A program made the translations under genes and the position numbers. Positions 22,832-31,249 of a stretch of 64,000 bases of DNA are shown here, piece after piece (the stretch's first letter is position 1; each line of letters begins with the position of its first letter). The stretch spans positions 186,001-250,000 of the forward strand of contig NZ_VRZA01000001.1 of NCBI RefSeq assembly GCF_008064665.1, written 5' to 3'. The notes beneath the pieces are model-generated. The model had not been told where the DNA came from. It worked only from the letters and a program-made list of their open reading frames with translations, and searched no databases. This DNA comes from Parahaliea maris (GTDB lineage: Bacteria; Pseudomonadota; Gammaproteobacteria; Pseudomonadales; Halieaceae).

Positions 22832-23812
22832 CTACCTCCCCACCTGCGCAATGCGCGCGATCAGGTCACCCACGGGCGTGCCCCGGTAACCCGCCTGCAT
22901 GGCGGCCACCCGCTCCCGGAACAGGGCCTTGTCCGGGCGGATGATTTCCACCCCGGCTTCCTCCACCGCGGCCAGCGCCGCGGCACTGTCCTGCGCCCAT
23001 AGCTGGCGCTGGAAGGTGACCGAATCGTCCACCGCGCGCTGCAACCACTGCTGCTGCTCGCTGGTCAGTGAATTCCAGGCCACCGTGCCGATCAGCAGCA
23101 GGTCGGGAACTGCAGTGTGCTCATCGAGGGTGTAGTACTTGCAGATCTCGTAGTGACCTGAGAGGAAGAAGCTCGGCGGGTTGTTCTCCGCGCCGTCCAC
23201 TACACCCTGCTGCAGCGCGGTGTACAGCTCACCCCAGGCAATCGGTGTGGCCGAGCCGCCGAGGGCCCCCACCATGCGCAGGGCCGTCTTGCTCTCCTGC
23301 ACCCGAATTTTCAATCCGGCGAGGTCGTCCGGTGTGTTTACCGGTTGCTTCACGGTGTAAAAACTGCGGCTGCCGGCATCGTAGTAACCGAGGCCCTTGA
23401 GCCGCACCGGCAGTGGTGCATCCAGCAGCTCGCGGCCGACGGCGGAGTCCAGCACCTGCTGGTAGTGGGCCTGGTCCCGAAACACGTAGGGAACGTTGAA
23501 TACCTGCATCTGCGGTACGAAACCTTCCAGCGGGCTGGCGGACACCTTGGTCATGGCCAGGCTGCCGATCTGCAGCAGTTCGATCAGTTCGCGTTCATTG
23601 CCCAGCTGGCCGCCAGGATAGAGGGCCACACGCATCGTACCCCCACTGTAGCGCTCCAGTTGCTCGCCGAGATGTACCATGGCCTTGTGCACGGTGTGCC
23701 CGGTGTCGAGGGTGTGTGCCAGGTGCAACACAGTGACCTCGTCCCGTACACCACAGGCCGCCACAAGGCTCAGGAAGGCGGCGCAAAGCGCCACGCGAAA
23801 AGACTGCCACAT
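22832..23812 (-). CDS. dctP: TRAP transporter substrate-binding lipoprotein (uronate type)
   Basis: A 326-residue DctP-family binding protein. The N terminus AAFLSLVAACGVRDE carries a lipobox (VAAC), so the protein is probably membrane-anchored instead of free in the periplasm. Family features: HTLDTGHTVHKAMVHLGEQL, YPGGQLGNERELIELLQIG, NTPDDLAGLKIRVQES with the substrate-carboxylate Arg, and YTALQQGVVDGAENNPPSF. Homologues in this context bind glucuronate/galacturonate. It is the first gene of dctPQM-kdgK-GH28-lacI, behind operator O5. Confidence 0.92.
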   Translation of the reverse strand: MWQSFRVALCAAFLSLVAACGVRDEVTVLHLAHTLDTGHTVHKAMVHLGEQLERYSGGTMRVALYPGGQLGNERELIELLQIGSLAMTKVSASPLEGFVPQMQVFNVPYVFRDQAHYQQVLDSAVGRELLDAPLPVRLKGLGYYDAGSRSFYTVKQPVNTPDDLAGLKIRVQESKTALRMVGALGGSATPIAWGELYTALQQGVVDGAENNPPSFFLSGHYEICKYYTLDEHTAVPDLLLIGTVAWNSLTSEQQQWLQRAVDDSVTFQRQLWAQDSAAALAAVEEAGVEIIRPDKALFRERVAAMQAGYRGTPVGDLIARIAQVGR

Positions 23813-23919
23813 TCGTTATTATTCCTGTTACCGGCACTGACAACGCAGCGTGTATCAGCGCTCGTTCTACTTTGCAGGGAGGGCGGCTGACCACCACTCC
23901 AACAGCGGGCACAATGTTG

Positions 23920-23961
23920 TGCCACCGGTAGCAGTCTATAGCAGACACCATGGCCTGACAA
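23920..23961 (-). promoter_or_regulatory. Promoter and operator O5 of the TRAP-kdgK-GH28-lacI operon
   Basis: On the minus strand TTGTCA (complement of 23956-23961) and TAGACT (complement of 23933-23938) are 17 bases apart. Operator TGCCACCGGTAGCA at 23920-23933 begins on the last base of the -10, the same arrangement as for uxaC. The dctP ATG is about 110 bases further. Because lacI ends this operon, this would close an autoregulatory loop. Confidence 0.75.
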
Positions 23962-23973
23962 GGGTACAGAGGA

Positions 23974-25818
23974 CTAGGCGAAGGCGTAGAGCTGGTCTTT
24001 ACCGCCGGATTTGGCGCGGTACATGGCGCTGTCGGCCGCCGCGTAGAGACTATCGGCGTCCGTGCACCCCGCGCCAAAACTGGCCACCCCAACGCTCACG
24101 GTAACCTGGAGTTGCCCCGGGCCGGGCACCTCGAAGTGGTGGTGACGCACGCTCTCCAGCAGGCGCTGGGCCACCATCCGGGCATTGTTTGCCGAGGTGC
24201 GTGGCAACAGGCAGAGAAACTCTTCCCCACCCACTCTCGCCATCTCGTCACCGGGCCGCAACAGGCGGCCGCCGAGCGCGGCCAGCTCCTGCAGAATGCG
24301 GTCGCCCACCGGGTGCCCATAGCAGTCGTTGATCATTTTGAAGTCGTCCACATCCACCAGAACGATAGACAACTCGGCCCGGTCCAGCGGCAGGTCTGCG
24401 GTGAGGTCTTGCAGGCGCTGAAATATAAAACGCCGGTTGTACAGCCCGGTCAGCGCGTCGCGACTGGAAATTTCCCGCAAGCGGCGGGTGTGGCGGATCT
24501 GCCAGGCGAGGAAAATCAGCACCATTACGGTCACACCGATCCAGGAAAAAGTGGTCATGCGCTGCAACTGGTTGCTGCGGCGTTGCTGTTCCAACTCCAG
24601 GGCATCGATGCGGGCCTCTTCCCGCAACAGGGCGATTTCGTGATCCTTGCGGGCATTCTCCATCTCGACTCGCAGGGTCACCAGCCGCTCCGAGGCATTT
24701 TCCTGCTGCAGGGTCATCATCTGCTCGTGGTATTGGTGCATGAGCTCGTAGGCGCGCGCCATGTCACCCAGCTCCGCAGCCACCTCCGCAGCGGCGCGAT
24801 CCACTTCCAGCTCCCAGTGTGTCCCCTCGAACACCTGCAGTTTGTCGAATACCGCCCGCGCTGCGGCGACGGCAGCTGCGGCGCCCTCGGCGTCTCCGGC
24901 GCGCGCCAGGCAGACCGCCTGGCGCTTGTAGAGTTCGGCCTTGAAATCCTCCGGGGTGCCGGCCGCCAGGGCCTCGGCAATCACCGGCAGGGCGTGGGCG
25001 CAATCTCCCATCTCGGCGTAGGTCATGCCCTCGCCGTAAAGGGAAGAGTAGCGGCCGTGCTCGCTGTGATTGACCTCGGTGAGCTGGCGGTAATGGCGAA
25101 ACATCTCCAGCGCCTTGTCCCACTGCCGGGCGTAGCGGTAGGAGATGGCGATGCCGTAGGTAGCCTCGGCCTCGTACACGGAATAGCCAATGGCGGCGTA
25201 CTCTTCCAGTGCCTTGCGGTAGTAGGTGATGGACTGATCGTACTCGCCCACGTAACCGTAGACCGAGCCGTAGGATTCATTCACCAGGGCCAACAGGAAC
25301 CGGTCCTGGGCAGCAACCGCCGCGGTGTGAGCCGCCTGCAGGCGCGGGAAAGCCTGCTCACTCTTGCCCGCCATGCCCTGGGTGAAACCGAGTTCGGCGA
25401 GGGCGAACACGTAGAGGAACTGGTCGTTCACCTCTCGCGCCCGCGACGCGGCTGCCAGCATCATGTCCGCCGCCCGGGTGTAATCCCCCTCCCGCCGCAC
25501 CCGGACCGCGTCGAACAGCGCCAGGAACAGGCGAACGTGAGGCGGCGTATCCGCGTTTACGGCTTGCAGACCCGCCGCCACCGCGGCGTCATATTCCTCA
25601 TTCAGGTAAAGGTACTGGAGGGCGAGGGCCAGCTGCTGGTAGTAGAGCGCCCTGATCCCGGCATCGCTCTGCGGCACCCCGGGTGCCAGCGCCTGCAGCC
25701 GCTCCCGGGCCGCCCAGGGGTCGCGCCAGACCAGGGTCTCCAGCGCCTGCAGCTCAGCGCCAAGATCGTCGGGGGCCGCTACTGCCGCAGGCGCACACAG
25801 GGCCGCCAGCCAGAGCAA
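23974..25818 (-). CDS. Diguanylate cyclase with periplasmic TPR-like sensor
   Basis: A 614-residue protein. After a hydrophobic start (LWLAALCAPAAVAA) comes a long helical region of TPR-like repeats (about 30-350), a coiled coil (about 350-400), one membrane segment (FSWIGVTVMVLIFLAWQI, about 410-427) and a GGDEF domain (RDALTGLYNRRF, VDDFKMINDCYGHPVGD, ARVGGEEF). The GGEEF site is intact, and RPGD lies five residues before it as the RxxD inhibition site. It makes c-di-GMP from two GTP. The TTG start at 25818 is doubtful: the frame stays open to 25884 and reads RNSRHTFLGV just upstream, a proper positively charged signal-peptide start, but without ATG, GTG or TTG. It is divergent from the EAL gene. 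Confidence 0.88.
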   Translation of the reverse strand: MLWLAALCAPAAVAAPDDLGAELQALETLVWRDPWAARERLQALAPGVPQSDAGIRALYYQQLALALQYLYLNEEYDAAVAAGLQAVNADTPPHVRLFLALFDAVRVRREGDYTRAADMMLAAASRAREVNDQFLYVFALAELGFTQGMAGKSEQAFPRLQAAHTAAVAAQDRFLLALVNESYGSVYGYVGEYDQSITYYRKALEEYAAIGYSVYEAEATYGIAISYRYARQWDKALEMFRHYRQLTEVNHSEHGRYSSLYGEGMTYAEMGDCAHALPVIAEALAAGTPEDFKAELYKRQAVCLARAGDAEGAAAAVAAARAVFDKLQVFEGTHWELEVDRAAAEVAAELGDMARAYELMHQYHEQMMTLQQENASERLVTLRVEMENARKDHEIALLREEARIDALELEQQRRSNQLQRMTTFSWIGVTVMVLIFLAWQIRHTRRLREISSRDALTGLYNRRFIFQRLQDLTADLPLDRAELSIVLVDVDDFKMINDCYGHPVGDRILQELAALGGRLLRPGDEMARVGGEEFLCLLPRTSANNARMVAQRLLESVRHHHFEVPGPGQLQVTVSVGVASFGAGCTDADSLYAAADSAMYRAKSGGKDQLYAFA

Positions 25819-26001
25819 TACTCCCAGGAAGGTGTGACGTGAATTGCGGATGGAGACAGCCCCATGAACAGTCGGTTCAACAGTCTACCATCGCGGCCCA
25901 CCGGAGTTGGAATCGGGCCACCGAGCTGTGACCGCCCTCCCACTTTAGGTGAACAGCGGCATTGTCCTGCGCCGCCCCGGGCACTAAGGTAGGCACTTCC
26001 A

Positions 26002-27621
26002 TTGCCCCGGACAACACGCCACTTGGCTCGACCACACCACCACGCCACCGCCCGCCGCGAGCGGGCCGTCCTGATTGCCCTGCTGACCGCCATGGCCGGC
26101 GTCATTGCCCTTATCACCGTGCTGGGCTGGTATCTCTGGCGCGAATCGGTGGTGGCGGAGGAGCAGCGCCTGGGCGCAGTGGCCGAACACCTCGGTCACC
26201 GGGCGGAAGATGCCCTGCTGGACGCCCGGGGACTGCTGGACAGCCTCAACCAGTCAACGCTGCCGCGCTGCTCGGCCGGGCACATCGCCCAGTTGCAGGA
26301 CGAGGCTATCGCCCGCCCCTATATCCGCGCCATTGGCTACTGGCAGGCGGCAGAGCGCCGCTGCGGCGTCGGCTTTGTGCAGGGCGCCGCACTCACGCCG
26401 CCAGCGGCCAGCCGCATCTATGACAACGGCGTGGTGGCCTGGTGGCCCGGCCCCGATACCACAGTGGGCGGCGTCGCCCTGTTCCTGATGCGCCTGGGCG
26501 ACCACGACGTGGCCATCGACCCCCGCCTGTTGCTGGACACCGGCACACCGCTCGAGCAACAGGCCGGGCTCTGGGTGGAGGGACTGCGCATGATCAGCGT
26601 GCCCGCCGACGCCGACCTGCCCTCGCCGGAAACCCTCAAACCCGGCCTCACCATCGCGGGGGAGTCCGGTCGTATCCTGGCACGCTTCTCCCTCGACACG
26701 GTGTTTCCGATGGACGTGGTGGCGGTGCAGCCCTCCGGCCAGTTCGTCAAGCGCTACCTGCCCTCACTGATGACGGCTTCCCTGCTCGGCCTGTTGCTGG
26801 CGGCGCTCTGGGTGCTGGTGGTGCTGCGCGTTTCCCGCCGCCATCTCAGCCTCGGCGCCGAGTTGCGCAGTGCCATCGAGAGCGGCGCCATCGATGTGGT
26901 CTACCAGCCCATCGTGGACCTGAAAAGCGGCCGCTGCACAGGCGCCGAGGCGCTCGCCCGCTGGCAGCGGGCCGGCGGTGAAAACATCAGCCCGGAGGTG
27001 TTCATTCCACTGGCCGAATCCGGCCGCATGATTACCGACCTGACCCTGATGCTGCTGGAGAAGGTGGTGAGCGAGCTGGGCCGCCTGCTCAGGGAACACG
27101 AGGGCTTTACCATCAACCTGAACCTGTCGCCCCAGGACCTGGAGGACAGCCGCCTGCTGAACGCACTGGACAGCGCCCTGTCGGGTGCCGGCCTGCCGGC
27201 CTCCGCCCTCAAGCTGGAGCTCACCGAGCGCGGCCTGGTGGATAGCGACGATTCCCGCCAGTTGCTCAGCGAACTGCGGCGGCGCGGCCACCAGCTGGCA
27301 GTGGACGACTTCGGCACCGGCTATTCCAGCCTGTCCTACCTGGAAAGCTTTGAGCTCGATACCCTGAAGCTCGACAAGGCCTTCGTCGACGCCATCGAAA
27401 CCCACGCGGTCACCAGTTCGGTCATCGTGCATATCATCGAGATGGCCCATTCCCTGCACCTGAACATGGTGGCCGAAGGCATCGAGTCCGAACACCAGGC
27501 CCAGTGGCTGGCCGCCAATGGGGTGCAATTGGGCCAGGGCTATCTCTACAGTCGCCCCCTGCCGGCACGGGCCTTCCGGCGCTACCTGAAAGACAACCAG
27601 GGCGCCAGCGGAACGGCCTGA
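26002..27621 (+). CDS. c-di-GMP phosphodiesterase, CSS-motif sensor with EAL domain
   Basis: A 539-residue protein with two membrane segments (about 22-46 and 255-278) around a periplasmic domain, then a cytoplasmic EAL domain. The periplasmic part resembles the CSS-motif sensor of enterobacterial PDEs; the motif here reads CSA (Cys90) with a second Cys at 121, which could form the redox-sensitive disulfide. In the EAL domain EALAR, NLSPQDLED, LELTERGLVD and DDFGTGYSSLSYL are present, so it should degrade c-di-GMP. The start is TTG at 26002 with an AGGTAGG site 8 bases upstream; no ATG precedes the first membrane segment. It opposes the cyclase transcribed from the same gap. Confidence 0.88.
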   Translation: MPRTTRHLARPHHHATARRERAVLIALLTAMAGVIALITVLGWYLWRESVVAEEQRLGAVAEHLGHRAEDALLDARGLLDSLNQSTLPRCSAGHIAQLQDEAIARPYIRAIGYWQAAERRCGVGFVQGAALTPPAASRIYDNGVVAWWPGPDTTVGGVALFLMRLGDHDVAIDPRLLLDTGTPLEQQAGLWVEGLRMISVPADADLPSPETLKPGLTIAGESGRILARFSLDTVFPMDVVAVQPSGQFVKRYLPSLMTASLLGLLLAALWVLVVLRVSRRHLSLGAELRSAIESGAIDVVYQPIVDLKSGRCTGAEALARWQRAGGENISPEVFIPLAESGRMITDLTLMLLEKVVSELGRLLREHEGFTINLNLSPQDLEDSRLLNALDSALSGAGLPASALKLELTERGLVDSDDSRQLLSELRRRGHQLAVDDFGTGYSSLSYLESFELDTLKLDKAFVDAIETHAVTSSVIVHIIEMAHSLHLNMVAEGIESEHQAQWLAANGVQLGQGYLYSRPLPARAFRRYLKDNQGASGTA

Positions 27622-27705
27622 ACGCGGCGGGCGAAAGGGGCCTACCCGCAGCCGGTTTTTGGCGTAGAATGGCGCCGTTCCATACCCCCCACAGGAAGCC
27701 CGCGC

Positions 27706-28413
27706 TTGTCCGCAATGAAACACCTCGCCGCTGTTCGCCTTCTCACTGCCACCGGCGCCCTCCTGGTGACACTCGCCGGCTGCAGCAACCTGGATCTCCC
27801 TCGCGGCGGCCAGGCGGACTCACGTAGCACGTCAAGCGCCACAACCAGCCGCCCGGCCGAGCCCCGACTGGCCAGCGCCAGCAGTGACGCAGAAGTCGCC
27901 AGCCAGCTGGCCCGGGCCACCGCGCAGGCCGACAAGGCCCTGCCGGACGATACTGTGGGCTATTACCTCGACGTCCAGACCGCCAAACTGCAAACCCTGC
28001 AGCATGGCGGCCTGCAGGTGCGCCGTGAAGCCGACCACATCCGCCTGGTCCTGCCCGGCTCCGGCAGTTTTGACACCGGCAGCGCGAGCCTGACCCCCGC
28101 GATCCAGACCACCCTGGATGAACTCGCCAGCCTGCTGCGCGAATACGACCTGAGCCTGGTGCTCATCGCCGGACACAGTGACAACCAGGGCGACCCGAAT
28201 TACAACCTGCAGCTGTCGCGCGAGCGTGCCCGGGCGGTGGGTCGTTACCTCAATCGCCACGGTGTCGACACCCAGCGCCTGGTGGTACGCGGCTTTGGCG
28301 ACAGCCACCCGGTGGCCGACAACGCCACCGAGGAAGGCCGCACTGCCAATCGACGCATCGAGCTGGAATTGTGGCCACTGGTGGCGACAAATCGCGGACC
28401 TGGTGCGTCATAG
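27706..28413 (+). CDS. OmpA-family peptidoglycan-binding lipoprotein
   Basis: A 235-residue lipoprotein with lipobox LAGC (residues about 23-26) followed by a Ser/Thr-rich linker. The C-terminal OmpA-like domain (about 105-225) contains SLVLIAGHSDNQGDPNYNLQLS and LSRERARAVGRYL, with NRRIELEL at the end, the pattern that binds meso-diaminopimelate in peptidoglycan. A TTG start at 27706 lies 7 bases after AGGAAG; the ATG at 27715 is too far from that site. A role in envelope anchoring is the family expectation; the middle segment is not recognised. Confidence 0.82.
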   Translation: MSAMKHLAAVRLLTATGALLVTLAGCSNLDLPRGGQADSRSTSSATTSRPAEPRLASASSDAEVASQLARATAQADKALPDDTVGYYLDVQTAKLQTLQHGGLQVRREADHIRLVLPGSGSFDTGSASLTPAIQTTLDELASLLREYDLSLVLIAGHSDNQGDPNYNLQLSRERARAVGRYLNRHGVDTQRLVVRGFGDSHPVADNATEEGRTANRRIELELWPLVATNRGPGAS

Positions 28414-28502
28414 CAGACACCGCGGCTCCATTTCCCATCGGCATCTTGCCAGCACCGCCCGCGCGGGCCAGCCTTGGGAGACGACCCGACTGGAGAACGA
28501 CA

Positions 28503-28967
28503 ATGACCCTGGAAACCCTGCTGGCTGAACGCGCCATCTACCGCGCGCTGGTCGCTTTCGCGCGTGCCATGGACGCCCGTGACTGGGGCGCGCTGACGCA
28601 ACTCACCACCGCCGACATCACGGCAGATCTCGGCGCCGGCAAGCTGGGCGGACGCGAGCAACTGGTGGCCAATATGCGTTCATTCCTGGACGATTGCGGC
28701 CCCACCCAGCACCTGTTGGGCAATGTGCTGATCGAGGTGAATGGCGAGACCGCCAGCAGCCGGGCCTATGTCAGCGACCTGCACAAGGGAACAGGCGAAT
28801 TCGCCGAACTGACCTTCTCGACCCTGGGGGATTATCACGACCAGTGGCGCTGTGAGCAGGGCGAGTGGCGCATGTGCCACCGCAGCAAACTCAATCGGGC
28901 CCACATCGGTGACATCCGCGTGCTGGGAGCGGGGCCCTCAGGATGGGATGTCGCTGCCGGCCGCTAG
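28503..28967 (+). CDS. SnoaL/NTF2-like protein
   Basis: A 154-residue alpha+beta cone-fold protein. The N-terminal helices (LLAERAIYRALVAFARAMDARDW) followed by LTTADITADLGAGKLGG and CGPTQHLLGNVLIEVNGETASSRAYV match the SnoaL_4-type branch, as in small ring-hydroxylating dioxygenase-beta-like and polyketide cyclase-like proteins. Start ATG at 28503 is supported by GGAG upstream; the open frame is longer but would overlap the OmpA gene. No catalytic residue can be named with confidence. It converges on the ABC ATPase gene with 9 bases between. Confidence 0.7.
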   Translation: MTLETLLAERAIYRALVAFARAMDARDWGALTQLTTADITADLGAGKLGGREQLVANMRSFLDDCGPTQHLLGNVLIEVNGETASSRAYVSDLHKGTGEFAELTFSTLGDYHDQWRCEQGEWRMCHRSKLNRAHIGDIRVLGAGPSGWDVAAGR

Positions 28968-28976
28968 CGGGAACGG

Positions 28977-30092
28977 TCAGGCCCGGGCTTCGCGCCGGTG
29001 AGCCAGCAGGGTCTCGCTGAAGCCAAGCTCTCGCGCCACCGCCAGGATCTCGGCCTCTTCCTCGACCCCGATGGCTCCGTCTGCTTCCGCCACCGCATAC
29101 ATGGCGTCGACAAAGCGCTGGCACTGGGTCTCGGAAAAGCCCTCGCCGTCGGCCGAGGCCGCGAAGCGCGCCCGCACCTGGCTCTGGGCCAGCTCCATGA
29201 CAAGGTCTACTTCAGACCCGGCCAGGCCCGACTGCTGGTTGAGAATGTCGCGTATCACCCGGGCTTCCACCTCGTCAAAGTGGGCGTCGGCCATCGCTAC
29301 CCGGGTCAGGGCCGAGGCAAAGGCCGACAGGTAGCGGGCCGCCGCCGGGTCGTGACGATCCAGCAGGCGCAATAACCGGCTGGCGCTGGATGCCACCGCA
29401 TGGCTGACTGGCTGAATCTCGCCGTCGTCCAGGTGCAGGATACGGTCGGCGGCGTCCAGGATCCGGTTGTCGTGGGTGACCAGCACGACGCTGGTGCCCT
29501 CTTCGCGGCACAGGCGCTGGATCAGCTCGATCACATTGCGCCCGGAGTCCTTGTCCAGTGACGCGGTGGGTTCGTCGGCGAGAATCAGCTGCGGCCTGGC
29601 GGCCAGCGCCCGGGCGATGCCCACCCGCTGTTTCTGCCCGCCCGACAGGGCCGCCGGCGATTTATCGATATGCTCTTCCAGCCCGACTTCCCCCAGCACC
29701 CTGGCCACCCGCTCGCGGGCTTCCTTGCGTGACAGACGGGGCTCCGCCAGCTGCAGGGACATGACCACATTTTCCGCCACGCTCAGGCAGTCGAGCAGGT
29801 TGTGCTGCTGGAAAATATACCCCACCTGGCGCCGCACCTCGGTCAGGCGCCGCTGGGGGGCGCCGTGTAGCTGGTGGCCCAGCACCTCCAGCTCGCCGCT
29901 CTGACAGGCCCGCAGGGCACCCATCAGGGTAATCAGCGTGGTCTTGCCCGAACCGGAAGGACCGGTGAGGATCACGATCTCCCCCGTCTGGATATCCAGG
30001 CTCACCTCGTGCAGTACACGGCGCTGGGAAAGGTCCGAGCGATAACTGTAGGACACGCCCGCTACATGCACCGGATGCTGCGAAGTGGCCAT
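28977..30092 (-). CDS. DevA-type ABC ATPase with C-terminal TerB-like domain
   Basis: A 371-residue protein. Residues 1 to about 225 are an ABC ATPase of the DevA/LolD/MacB group: GPSGSGKTT (Walker A), FQQHNLLDCLSVAENV, LSGGQKQRVGIARAL (signature), LILADEPTASLD (Walker B) and VTHDNRIL. The last 130 residues look like a TerB-type helical domain: ALTRVAMADAHFDEVEARVI and AVAEADGAIGVEEEAEILAV each carry an acidic cluster of the TerB kind. Such a tail is unusual on an exporter ATPase and may bind metal ions. The ATG at 30092 shares one base with the permease stop (TGATG), so translation is coupled. Confidence 0.85.
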   Translation of the reverse strand: MATSQHPVHVAGVSYSYRSDLSQRRVLHEVSLDIQTGEIVILTGPSGSGKTTLITLMGALRACQSGELEVLGHQLHGAPQRRLTEVRRQVGYIFQQHNLLDCLSVAENVVMSLQLAEPRLSRKEARERVARVLGEVGLEEHIDKSPAALSGGQKQRVGIARALAARPQLILADEPTASLDKDSGRNVIELIQRLCREEGTSVVLVTHDNRILDAADRILHLDDGEIQPVSHAVASSASRLLRLLDRHDPAAARYLSAFASALTRVAMADAHFDEVEARVIRDILNQQSGLAGSEVDLVMELAQSQVRARFAASADGEGFSETQCQRFVDAMYAVAEADGAIGVEEEAEILAVARELGFSETLLAHRREARA

Positions 30093-31249
30093 CAGAACAG
30101 CTCCGCCGGGTCTGCCGCCCGCAGTTTGCGCAGGGCCAGAAGCCCGGAAAAGGCGCACATGCCGACCGTCAGCGCCAGCACCAGGGCCACCCGTATAGGC
30201 GTCATTTCCACCGGCAGATTGGTCGCGGTACTGGCTTGGGTGTAGACCAGCAGGCTGAGCAGCAGGCCCGGCACAAACCCGACCAGGGCCAGCAGCACGG
30301 CCTCGTTGAGCACGATGCGCGACAGAAAGCCCTGGGAGTAGCCCATCGCCTTGAGGGTGGCGTACTCCTTGAGGTGGTCCTGCACATCGGAAAACAGGAT
30401 CTGGTATACAATGATGAGCCCCACTGCCAACCCCATGGCGACGCCCATGCCGAACACGTAGCCAATGGGTGTGCTGTTGCTCCAGTAATCCACCTCGTGC
30501 TGGATAAATTCGGCGCGCGTCAGCACACGGACATCACCGGGCAACGCCGAGCGCACCGCCTCCTGTACCACCTTCAGGTCGGCACCCGGCTCGATATTGA
30601 GTAGCCCAAGCTCCACCCGCGAAGCCGAGCGGTCGGGAAAGATACGGCGGAAGTTGAGGTCGCTGGTGACAATGCTGCCATCAATACCAAACGAAGTGCC
30701 CAGCTCGTACAGGCCCACCACCTCCGCATCACGGTTGTTGATCTCCGTGGTCACCGTGCGACCCGATATCAACTGGTTCGCCACCGGGCCAAACTCCGGG
30801 CGCGACAGGCGGTCGAACAGTACCCGGTCGGGCATCCGCAGACGGGCGATCTGGCGCTCATCGCCGGCCAGTGCAAAACCCCGGTCGCTCGGGTCGAAAC
30901 CCATCACATAGATGTTGCGCGCCTGCAGCGGGTCCTGCGGATTGCGCCACTCGGCGATGCCGATATACACCGGGGTCACCGAGGCGATACCCGCCACTCC
31001 CAGGGCCTGGTACACCCGGTTGCGGGGAAACCCCGGCGGATTGACGATGTAGGTCGCCTTCGGGCTGATCAAGGCGATGTCGTAGCCCAGGGCGGTGTGC
31101 CAGCGCACGGAACTGTCGTACAGGGCGCGCTGGAAGCCCAGCTGGACGAAAACGAGGATCACTGCGAAGGCTACCCCCAACAGGGCCGCCAGTAGCCGCA
31201 GGCGCTGGAAGGTGATCTGCGCCCAGGCGATTTTCAGTGGCGAAATCAT
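30092..31249 (-). CDS. DevC-type ABC exporter permease
   Basis: A 385-residue permease with the MacB/FtsX-like layout: one membrane segment at the N terminus (LLAALLGVAFAVILVFVQLG), a large extracytoplasmic domain (about 45-260), and three segments at the C terminus. The sequences PLKIAWAQITFQRLRL, DVQDHLKEYATLKAMGYSQ and FLSRIVLNEAVLLALVGF are typical of DevC, the permease of the cyanobacterial glycolipid exporter, with relatives in many proteobacteria. It starts within the 4-base overlap with the adaptor gene and ends in a 1-base overlap with the ATPase gene. Confidence 0.88.
   Translation of the reverse strand: MISPLKIAWAQITFQRLRLLAALLGVAFAVILVFVQLGFQRALYDSSVRWHTALGYDIALISPKATYIVNPPGFPRNRVYQALGVAGIASVTPVYIGIAEWRNPQDPLQARNIYVMGFDPSDRGFALAGDERQIARLRMPDRVLFDRLSRPEFGPVANQLISGRTVTTEINNRDAEVVGLYELGTSFGIDGSIVTSDLNFRRIFPDRSASRVELGLLNIEPGADLKVVQEAVRSALPGDVRVLTRAEFIQHEVDYWSNSTPIGYVFGMGVAMGLAVGLIIVYQILFSDVQDHLKEYATLKAMGYSQGFLSRIVLNEAVLLALVGFVPGLLLSLLVYTQASTATNLPVEMTPIRVALVLALTVGMCAFSGLLALRKLRAADPAELF

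Noticed and set aside
21034-22851. Long dctM frame starting at 22851
   Set aside because: The extra 174 codons overlap dctQ out of frame and are Arg/Gly-rich; the hydrophobic DctM start is at the ATG at 22329.
24112-25842. 576-codon plus-strand frame opposite the diguanylate cyclase
   Set aside because: Opposite strand of a gene with an intact GGEEF domain; no ribosome binding site and no recognisable domain.
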